Assembly: GCA_948433885.1 (NCBI GenBank)
Contig: CAOJEC010000005.1
Location: forward strand, 1-45,664
Direction of reading: 5' to 3'
DNA from: an uncultured bacterium
GTDB taxonomy: Bacteria; Bacillota_I; Bacilli_A; RF39; UBA660
Length of the DNA stretch: 45,664 nt
The notes below the pieces were generated by a model, which was not told where the DNA came from, searched no databases, and saw only the letters and a list, made by a program, of their open reading frames with translations. Positions 36,902-44,153 of the stretch are shown here, one piece after another. The translations under genes were made by a program, and so were the position numbers. Each line of letters starts with the position of its first letter. Positions within the stretch are counted from its first letter, which is position 1.

Positions 36902-38026
36902 ATGAATGAAGAAAACTTTCCAGCTATTTTTATAACAGTATCAAGTGGATTATTGGCCTTTGCGAGCTATCAACTTTTCAAATTACACAAAGATGATCCT
37001 AAGGCATATTATAGAATAGAAATTTTACCAAAAGAAATTATGAGACCTAAGGCTGCAGTCGAACAAAAAATTGACAAAAGAGGTATCAAAAAAGACGCAA
37101 GTAAAGCAATTAACGAATTCATCTCGACGATTAAAGATCTCGGTTACGATGTTACTAGCATTTATGAAAAATTTCATCCTGATATGATAGAAGAAACACG
37201 AGGAGAAGATGCCGGCACGTACGATAGAAGAACCAACAAACTTCTCATCGATCCAAACGATGTTCGAAATTCTCTTCTACGTGCTTTTTTAGATATGTAT
37301 ACTTCTCGTGAATACATGACTTTTACAGTACGCGGATTTGAAAGAACAGTCTGTGCTAAAAAAATCCCATATAATACTATTGAAAGTGTTAGTACATTTG
37401 CTAGAGGACTGAACGAAGGATATAAAGACGTATTTTTACAAAGACATTTCGGTGTTCAACCGAAATATGAAGACCTTGCAAATATGGTGAGATTATCAGA
37501 AATAATCCTAGGTCAAAAAGAAATGGAAAAAATGTTTGTAAAAGGCGACACGTGCGCATTCAGTGATAATCTATGGATATCTTATAGAAAAAATATCGAT
37601 TCAAACCATCGTTGGAATATAGGAGAAAGAACTATATATATGATGGACAGACTCTATTCTCAAATATATCAAAGTGGATTACTAGGTACTTTTTTGTCGA
37701 CTAAGAGATTCAGTTCTTTCTTTACTGAACTGGCCGTATTTGCTATGAAAACTATAAATGAGAAAACAAGAAAGCTAGATAGAGAAATAGCACAAAGATG
37801 TTTCCATCCGGCAAATGATTATTTTTGGGAAGCACCGTTGATTGAATTCGAAAAATACAAAGCAAATGAATATTATACATCTCGTGAGTCGATCAAAAGT
37901 GAATATATGAAACTTAGAAACATCGTCGATGAATATCGCCAAAGCACGAAACTGAAACCTGCCGATTTGAGTAAACTACAAGATGCAGAGAAAAAATATC
38001 AAATATCACCTATACGTATAAATTGA
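36902..38026 (+). CDS. Hypothetical membrane-anchored protein
   Basis: I do not recognise this protein of 374 residues. One N-terminal helix (about 7-25, FPAIFITVSSGLLAFASYQL) anchors it. The rest is a soluble, mostly helical domain with many charged residues. A weak repeat of Tyr/Arg-rich blocks is seen (RAFLDMYTSREYMTFTVRGF). No catalytic signature was found. It has its own good promoter, a GAGGCGAA-type site, and ends 11 bases before the pepF gene, so the two may share a transcript. Codon use is somewhat more AT-rich than in the pepF gene. Confidence 0.7.
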   Translation: MNEENFPAIFITVSSGLLAFASYQLFKLHKDDPKAYYRIEILPKEIMRPKAAVEQKIDKRGIKKDASKAINEFISTIKDLGYDVTSIYEKFHPDMIEETRGEDAGTYDRRTNKLLIDPNDVRNSLLRAFLDMYTSREYMTFTVRGFERTVCAKKIPYNTIESVSTFARGLNEGYKDVFLQRHFGVQPKYEDLANMVRLSEIILGQKEMEKMFVKGDTCAFSDNLWISYRKNIDSNHRWNIGERTIYMMDRLYSQIYQSGLLGTFLSTKRFSSFFTELAVFAMKTINEKTRKLDREIAQRCFHPANDYFWEAPLIEFEKYKANEYYTSRESIKSEYMKLRNIVDEYRQSTKLKPADLSKLQDAEKKYQISPIRIN

Positions 38027-38037
38027 GGAGTGTAATC

Positions 38038-39813
38038 ATGACTTGGAACCTAGAAGAATTATACATTACTATAGAAGAATGTTATGAAAGCTTTGAGAAA
38101 ATAGATTCTCGCGTAGAAAATCTACGTCGATATTTCGATACTACATTTACAAAGGAAAATCTAAAAAGTATTTTAGATTAACTTTTCGTGTGCAAAGAGC
38201 TCGCGAACCAAGCCTTAGTCTATGGATCTTTGATGTTTTACAAAGATGCCAAAAACGAACAAATGATCGAATTGAAACGAACAGTAGAAAAGAAAAACGC
38301 CGATGTGACCGCGGCACTCGCCCCTTTAGAAGAAAAACTTGCAAATCTCGAAGACGAAGAATTTAGAATACTCTTTGAATCAAACGACGAACTCGCTGAC
38401 TACCGTCAATTCGTTTTCGATCTCAAAAGAAGAAAAAAACATACCATCACCACTGATAGAAAAACATCTCTTCAAAATGGTATAAACGATCTTTTAAAAA
38501 AGTACAATGATATATTGACGAACATATCACTTGGAACCATATCAGTGGAAGGAAAAGAAGTAGAACTCACACACGCGAATGCAGCAAAGTTCTTAGCTGC
38601 TCGCGATGGAGAAACGAGAAAAAATGCTTTCGAATCCTTGAACAAAGCCTATGAAGCAAAAGCAAATGAATTGGCCGATATTTTAAATGAAATCTATGCT
38701 GCTCGCGTAGAAATTTCCCAAATAGAAGGTTATCGAACTGTCGAAGAGCGTGCTCTCGACAATGAAAATATCCCTGTTACTGTCATCGATAATTTGTTGA
38801 AGGCAGTGCATCAAAATCGAGAATACTTACAAAGATATATGCAAGCGAAAGCGAAATTCATGAACATCGATGGCCCTCACCTCTATGACTTGGGTGTACC
38901 TCTAGACTTCGATATAAAAAGAGAGTTCCCTCTCGAAAAAGGATTAGAAGTCGCTAGATGGGCATTCGATATATTGGGAAGTGAATATTCGACACTTGTC
39001 GACGATCTCATAAATAGAGGTCACATCGATGCAGTCCCAGACGATCGAAAACACCAAACGATAACCTTTTCTTGGATGGGCTATTCTTTCTTGAATTACC
39101 ACGATTCGTACAACGATCTCAAAAATTTAGTTCACGAGATAGGACATAGCATAAACGATTCTCTTTCGCTCAATTTGCTTTATCCATATCGTATAAGCTC
39201 ACTCTTCGCCGGAGAAACCGCTTCTATAACGAACGAAATACTCTTGAATAGAAGCCTTTTGGATCATGCCGAAACTGACGAAGAAAAATGTTTCTACCTT
39301 GCTAAAGAGATAGATAATTTTGTCACGAGTGTATATCGACAAGCATTATATACTGAATTAGAACATATTCTCTACAGTAAAGCAGAAAGAGGAGAAGTTT
39401 TGGATGCAGACACAATTGGCACAACATATTTGAATTTGTTAAAACAGTATTATGGAGAAGACATCGTCTACGACGACTTGAGTGCTTTTGAATGGACGAG
39501 ATTGGGAAAATTATTTAGATGGTCTTACTATTCATACAATTATGCAACAGGACTTTTGATAGCCAATTCGATCTATTCGAAATTGAAAGACGGCTCTCTT
39601 CCCGTTCAAAAATACATCGACTTTTTGGCGTCGGGATCGAAAGAGTACTCGATTCCATTATTGGAAACTGTCGGAATAGACTTGTCAAATGACTCGGTAT
39701 GGAATAGAGGATTCGAAGTTCTCAAAGATGACATCGAGCAATTAGAAAGATTTCTTACAGTGAAAGAAAAACAAATGAAATTACAAGAAAAGAACGATGG
39801 CGAGACAAATTAA
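38038..39813 (+). pseudogene. pepF: Oligoendopeptidase F (M3 family), broken by an in-frame TAA
   Basis: PepF is a cytoplasmic zinc oligopeptidase of the M3 family. The gene starts at ATG 38038 after GAGGAGTG (MTWNLEELY), but codon 48 is TAA (38179-38181). The same frame continues to 39813 and encodes the rest of the family, including the HEIGHS zinc site (LVHEIGHSINDSL) with the downstream Glu in FAGETASITNEILL. The whole would be 591 codons, the normal length. Ribosomes might restart at GTG 38188, giving 541 residues without the first 50, which might or might not fold. A TAT-to-TAA or TAC-to-TAA change is one step. A sequencing error is the other explanation. Confidence 0.85.
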
Positions 39814-39851
39814 AATTGCCTCAAAAAAGAATTTATGCCAAAAAATGATAG

Positions 39852-39880
39852 AAATTCGACCCAAATCGAATTTTTTTTGC
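39852..39880 (+). terminator. Terminator after pepF
   Basis: AAATTCGA (39852-39859) pairs with TCGAATTT (39866-39873), followed by T. Confidence 0.8.
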
Positions 39881-39944
39881 TTTTTGATGAGAAAAATCGC
39901 ATCTCGTCGGTATAATAATAAGTGAAGGATGATAGAAAGAAGGA

Positions 39945-41087
39945 ATGATGAAAAAAATTATTTTAGCACTTACATTTATCATATTTACTCCAGTATTGGC
40001 ACAAGAATACTCAGAATATGTCTATGTAGGAACTCAAGAAAGCCGTCCAATCGTCGATGAACTGACAAAATATGAACAAGTGAAATTTCACAAATACTAT
40101 TCACGAACTCAAGGGCCATCGATAATCTTAGATGCATACGATCCCGAAAAAGAGAAAAAAGACCATTGTGATGAAACCCCGATCAGTGAACAAACCGTAT
40201 ACTCTCTTCTACCGAGTGAAAATTATTCGAACGAAAATTGGATAATACTCCGCGGTCAAGACAATTATGAAGCCACTTCACTCAACTTAGAAAACATGGA
40301 TACGACCAATTTGAAAATACAAAAGATAACTATAAAACAAAACGACCGACCAATATCGATGATCGAACTATCTCAAAATGAAGAATTTATATCGATACCC
40401 ATAGAAAACATCGAACTTGACGATCTCGTAGTCGAATTGACTTACAAGTCGAATGGTATCAATAGAATAGTCTATACGTTAGAAGGTAATAGTCCTTCGC
40501 GAATAAGTATAATTACGACCCTCAAAGATGACAATGTGATGACTAGCATAAGAGGTCTATCTTTTGACAAACATACAGAATATGTCGAAAAACACGATCT
40601 TCCTAACAGCAAATATATAGAGCATTATATTTATCGAACACAAAGCTATTCTTGCTACGACTTTCAATTAGAATATCACGGTCAATTCGAAGATGATTAC
40701 TTGGAAGGATACACATACGATCCCTTAGAAGATGTAATCCTTTACAAAGTTTATAAAAGAACTAAAATAGAAGAACCATCGAATAAGAATGAAATTCCAA
40801 ATACGCCCGTGAACAAACCAGAAAAGCCAATAGAAGTAGTCCAAAAACCAAATCATTATGATTCACAGGAAGGATTGTATCCTAATCGAAATGAATCTAC
40901 TATTGTAGAAATAAAAGATGATCGACTCGCGTATCTCGACCATGAAAAAGAAGGATCGATGAAAGAAAATGTCGAAGAGCAAAAAAACTACGATGATTTA
41001 AAGGCGATCAAATTTGCAATCTTATTACTTATTATATTCGCTATTTTACATACTATACTGCTAATAAATGTAAACAAAGACAAATAA
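39945..41087 (+). CDS. Secreted surface protein with signal peptide and C-terminal membrane anchor
   Basis: I do not recognise the family. A Sec-type signal peptide (MKKIILALTFIIFTPVLA) with likely cleavage after ALA or LAQ is followed by an ectodomain of about 330 residues with beta-rich character. A proline-rich spacer (about residues 285-315) follows, and the C-terminal transmembrane helix (LLLIIFAILHTILLINV) has a short basic tail, so the protein is held in the membrane and faces outward. Four cysteines are present. The AGAAAGAAGGA site serves ATG 39945 or 39948. It directly precedes the sporulation sigma factor operon. Its -10 element TATAAT is at 39911-39916, so expression is probably by the main sigma factor. 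Confidence 0.8.
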   Translation: MMKKIILALTFIIFTPVLAQEYSEYVYVGTQESRPIVDELTKYEQVKFHKYYSRTQGPSIILDAYDPEKEKKDHCDETPISEQTVYSLLPSENYSNENWIILRGQDNYEATSLNLENMDTTNLKIQKITIKQNDRPISMIELSQNEEFISIPIENIELDDLVVELTYKSNGINRIVYTLEGNSPSRISIITTLKDDNVMTSIRGLSFDKHTEYVEKHDLPNSKYIEHYIYRTQSYSCYDFQLEYHGQFEDDYLEGYTYDPLEDVILYKVYKRTKIEEPSNKNEIPNTPVNKPEKPIEVVQKPNHYDSQEGLYPNRNESTIVEIKDDRLAYLDHEKEGSMKENVEEQKNYDDLKAIKFAILLLIIFAILHTILLINVNKDK

Positions 41088-41162
41088 AAATGACTTACAT
41101 TGTCGAATCGGTTTAAACACTTTTCAATATGCCCTATATTTTAGGCAGAAAGGAAAGATATT

Positions 41163-41783
41163 ATGCCAAGCGAAGTAATACTTGAAAATGAAAAGATGAT
41201 ATACAAGATGTCTTCTCAATTTTATGGAGTTGAAAAAGAAGACTTGATACAAGCAGGATTTTTAGGACTTACCAAAGCCTATAAAAATTTTGATCCGACT
41301 GTCGGAACGAAATTCAGCACTTATGCCTACGGATTCATATATGGAGAAATGTACGAAGCAGCCACAGGAAATCGACCTGTACGTGTACGTAAAAATGAAT
41401 TGAGAATTTATAAGGGAGTCAATCGAACGAAGGAACTTCTAGAAGAGAAATTGGGACGACCTGTCTCCCATGAAGAAGCATGTTCACACTTAGGAGTGGA
41501 CTATGGAACCTATTTGGCCATCTTGAATTCTCTAAGCGCCACAGTGAGCGTAGACGACACTGAGTTGAATTTGCGAGCCAAAGATAATAATCTCGACGAC
41601 ATGATAATGTTGAGAGATTCCTTGAATGCCTTGAATCCATTAGAAAGAAGCGTCATGACAAACCGTTACATGGAAGATAAAAGCCAAGACGAAACAGCCA
41701 AAGTATTGGGGCTAAGCCAGGTAAAGGTAAGCAGGATAGAAAAAGCCAGTCGTGAAAAGATGAAAAATTATATGACAAATTAG
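41163..41783 (+). CDS. Sporulation-type RNA polymerase sigma factor (SigF/SigG/SigB group)
   Basis: A sigma-70 family factor of 206 residues. Region 2 is clear (DLIQAGFLGLTKAYKNFDPT, then TKFSTYAYGFIYGEM), followed by region 3 (RKNELRIYKGVNRTKELLEE) and region 4 with a helix-turn-helix (SQDETAKVLGLSQVKVSRIE). The N-terminal part is shorter than in SigF. Its place just upstream of spoVAC-spoVAD-spoVAE matches the Bacillus arrangement where sigF is followed by the spoVA operon. I cannot tell SigF from SigG with certainty. No spoIIAA or spoIIAB homologue lies next to it, although these normally precede sigF. AGAAAGGAAAG is the ribosome binding site. Confidence 0.85.
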   Translation: MPSEVILENEKMIYKMSSQFYGVEKEDLIQAGFLGLTKAYKNFDPTVGTKFSTYAYGFIYGEMYEAATGNRPVRVRKNELRIYKGVNRTKELLEEKLGRPVSHEEACSHLGVDYGTYLAILNSLSATVSVDDTELNLRAKDNNLDDMIMLRDSLNALNPLERSVMTNRYMEDKSQDETAKVLGLSQVKVSRIEKASREKMKNYMTN

Positions 41784-41826
41784 TATAAAGTTGGAAAATG
41801 TTACCCATAATGAAAGTGGTGATAAC

Positions 41827-42264
41827 ATGGATAAAAAAGAATACAACGATCTAGTCACATCGAAAAGTAAAAACCCTAACATCTTAGAAGATGCATTTAT
41901 CTCGTTTTTAGCAGGAGGAGTATTGGGTGCTTTCTACGAAATTCTAACTTGTTGGTACATCGAAATGTTCAACTTGACAGATCAAATTGCCCTTGGATGG
42001 TCTTGCTTGACCTTCATTGCAATTGCAGTCATTCTCACAGGATTTGCCGTATTTGACGACATAGTTGCCAAATTCAAGTTCGGCGTAATCATACCAATAA
42101 CCGGATTTGCTCACTCCGTAGCGAGTGCCTTGATAGATTATCGACGCGATGGTTTCATCACAGGATTGGGTGCAAATATGTTCAAATTGGCCGGAAGTGT
42201 CATACTGTTCGGTTCGGTGTCAGCATTTCTATTCGCGATTGTGAAGGTGATTATATATGGCTAG
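41827..42264 (+). CDS. spoVAC: Stage V sporulation protein AC
   Basis: A membrane protein of the spore channel that moves dipicolinic acid (DPA) and calcium into the forespore and releases them at germination. SpoVAC is thought to form the mechanosensitive channel itself. Four hydrophobic helices and the block FLAGGVLGAFYEI, plus GFAHSVASALIDYRRDGFI, identify it. I place the start at ATG 41827 with AGTGGTGAT. A TTG at 41791 is less likely. It overlaps spoVAD by 8 bases. Confidence 0.92.
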   Translation: MDKKEYNDLVTSKSKNPNILEDAFISFLAGGVLGAFYEILTCWYIEMFNLTDQIALGWSCLTFIAIAVILTGFAVFDDIVAKFKFGVIIPITGFAHSVASALIDYRRDGFITGLGANMFKLAGSVILFGSVSAFLFAIVKVIIYG

Positions 42265-43204
42265 TTTTAAATTCAAAAATGTATATTTAGGAGATACTTC
42301 TACCATTTCGGGTGTCAATGAGAAAATAAACACGAAATTTTCCATTTCCGACTACTTCGATGGAGAGAAGACGAGCGAAGATGCTGAAGTCAAAATGCAA
42401 AAAATCGTCTTAAAAGACATTTCTAAAAAGAACAAAATAGATGTCATGCTGAGTGCCGATCTTTCAAATCAAACGGGAATTTCCAACAAGGCTGCTTCCG
42501 AATTTCCAAATTCTCATTTGGGACTTTATAGTGCCTGTGCCTCGTTTGCAGAAGGACTAATTGTCGCTGGTTCGCTAATCGGATCTGCTCAAAACGTCCA
42601 AAATGCTTGTGTGACGGTAAGTTCACATAATTTATCTGCCGAGAGAACATTTCGCTACCCGATTGAATACGGTTCTCCAAGAAGAGTGACACAAAACTTC
42701 ACCGCAACAGGAGCGGCGGCTGCGATCGTCACCAAAGATCCTACGAACATAAAAATTGAATCGTGTACGATAGGAAAAGTGACCGATTATGGAATCAAAG
42801 ACGCCAACAACATGGGTGCTATCATGGCCCCTAGTGCTGCAAGAACGATCATAGAGCACTTGAACGACACGAAGAGATCTGCTAACTATTACGATCTCAT
42901 ACTGACAGGGGATTTGGGAACTTTGGGAAGTGAATTGATGATGACACTTCTAGAGAAAAATGACATTACATTGAAAAATCATATAGATGCCGGTGCTGAA
43001 TTGATCGTCGATAAAAAACTTACCGATCAAGGAGCAAGTGGACCGGTATGCTTACCACTTTACTTTATTGAAAAAGTTTTGAAAGAAAAAAAATACAAAC
43101 GCATACTCATCGTCGGAACGGGTGCTTTACAAAACCAAACTCTCGTCAATCAAAAAAACACACTTCCGAGTGTGAGTCATGCTGTTAGCATTGAGGTGAT
43201 ATAA
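42257..43204 (+). CDS. spoVAD: Stage V sporulation protein AD
   Basis: The DPA-binding subunit of the spore SpoVA channel, with a thiolase-like fold. The typical segments HLGLYSACASFAEGLIVAGS, NLSAERTFRYPIEYG and GAAAAIV are present. It lies in the standard order between spoVAC and spoVAE. The 315 residues are a little below the usual 335. No membrane helix is needed because it works at the outer face of the spore inner membrane. Confidence 0.94.
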   Translation: MASFKFKNVYLGDTSTISGVNEKINTKFSISDYFDGEKTSEDAEVKMQKIVLKDISKKNKIDVMLSADLSNQTGISNKAASEFPNSHLGLYSACASFAEGLIVAGSLIGSAQNVQNACVTVSSHNLSAERTFRYPIEYGSPRRVTQNFTATGAAAAIVTKDPTNIKIESCTIGKVTDYGIKDANNMGAIMAPSAARTIIEHLNDTKRSANYYDLILTGDLGTLGSELMMTLLEKNDITLKNHIDAGAELIVDKKLTDQGASGPVCLPLYFIEKVLKEKKYKRILIVGTGALQNQTLVNQKNTLPSVSHAVSIEVI

Positions 43205-43205
43205 A

Positions 43206-43556
43206 GTGAGAATATTTACTTCATTCATGGCCGTCGGTCTCATTTGTATGATCGCCAGCTTGATATACGACACTACTAAGTTTACTCCAGGACACATAAC
43301 GAGTCTATTCGTCGTAATCGGAGGACTTCTAGGAATATTCGGATTCTACGATGTGTTAATGGACAAATTCGGATATGGACTAGGATTACCTATAACATCT
43401 TTCGGAAACAGTCTCGTAAAATCTGCCTATGAAGGATTCCAAGAGTGTGGTTTCTTCGGACTATTTAGAGGAATGTACGTTTCGACTTCCGCAGGAATAA
43501 GCGGCGCGATCATTCTGAGTTTCATAACGGCTCTCATTGCCAAACCAAAAGATTGA
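43206..43556 (+). CDS. spoVAE: Stage V sporulation protein AE
   Basis: A short membrane subunit of the SpoVA channel (116 residues, four hydrophobic helices). The segments PITSFGNSLVKSAYEGF and GLFRGMYVSTSAGISGAI match SpoVAE and resemble the related part of SpoVAC. It begins with GTG 43206, 2 bases after spoVAD, with GGTGAT as the site. It closes the operon. Confidence 0.92.
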   Translation: MRIFTSFMAVGLICMIASLIYDTTKFTPGHITSLFVVIGGLLGIFGFYDVLMDKFGYGLGLPITSFGNSLVKSAYEGFQECGFFGLFRGMYVSTSAGISGAIILSFITALIAKPKD

Positions 43557-43573
43557 TTCGTCGATCTTTTTTT
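43548..43573 (+). terminator. Terminator after spoVAE
   Basis: AAAGAT pairs with ATCTTT, followed by T. The stem is short, so the call is moderate. Confidence 0.6.
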
Positions 43574-43648
43574 TGACAATTTTTCGTACATGATGAGCAT
43601 TGACTCATAGATAGAGTTCATCGTATACTCGTATAAAGAAGACGCACA

Positions 43649-43930
43649 TCATCTCTCATGTTCTTTAAAAAATTCTTCTAATGGAATTTCTAGAACTTTA
43701 CTTATACTGGCAATCACCGAAATGGAAAACGACTGCTTGACTTTTTCACTTTCGATATTGGCGATCAACGATTGTGAAACATTACACAGTTCTGCCAACC
43801 TCTCTTGTGTTATTCTTCCTCGACTGTCGGCAAATCTAGAATGATTATATAATCTATAGTATCGCACATTGCGAGATATCATCAGAAATATTTTATCTAA
43901 CTCTTCATCGGTAATTATTTCAGTTATCAC
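43649..43930 (-). CDS. XRE-family transcriptional regulator
   Basis: A small DNA-binding protein (about 93 residues) with a helix-turn-helix of the Cro/cI type (TQERLAELCNVSQSLIANIE, then SISVIASISKVLEIPLEEFF). No extra domain is visible. I chose GTG 43930, which has GGTGAT at 6 bases; a GTG at 43945 would add five residues without a site. It is divergent from the SipW-type secreted protein gene, whose promoter overlaps a 12-base perfect palindrome. So the regulator probably controls that gene, much as SinR controls the tasA operon in Bacillus. That analogy is inference. Confidence 0.85.
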   Translation of the reverse strand: MITEIITDEELDKIFLMISRNVRYYRLYNHSRFADSRGRITQERLAELCNVSQSLIANIESEKVKQSFSISVIASISKVLEIPLEEFFKEHER

Positions 43931-43953
43931 AATTTGATCACCCACTGACTATA

Positions 43954-43982
43954 ATTATCTAAAAATAGTAGAACAATGTCCA
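43954..43982 (-). promoter_or_regulatory. Promoter of the XRE regulator
   Basis: On the minus strand TGGACA (43977-43982) and GATAAT (43954-43959) with 17-base spacing. Confidence 0.55.
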
Positions 43983-44026
43983 TTGATATAAAGTAGAATT
44001 TTATCTAAACATGATGATATTAACGA

Positions 44027-44055
44027 TTGTATATACAAAACATTTGTTGTATAAT
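44027..44055 (+). promoter_or_regulatory. Promoter of the variable surface protein, with palindromic operator
   Basis: TTGTAT (44027-44032) and a perfect TATAAT (44050-44055) with 17-base spacing. The -35 lies inside the perfect palindrome TTGTATATACAA (44027-44038), a good candidate operator for the divergent XRE regulator. Confidence 0.7.
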
Positions 44056-44153
44056 ATAAATCAAGATAGATAAGAAAAATAACATAGTAGTCACAAAACG
44101 ACAAGATATTATTCTTGCTTGTGATAATCTATTTTGAGAGAAGAGGATCTATT

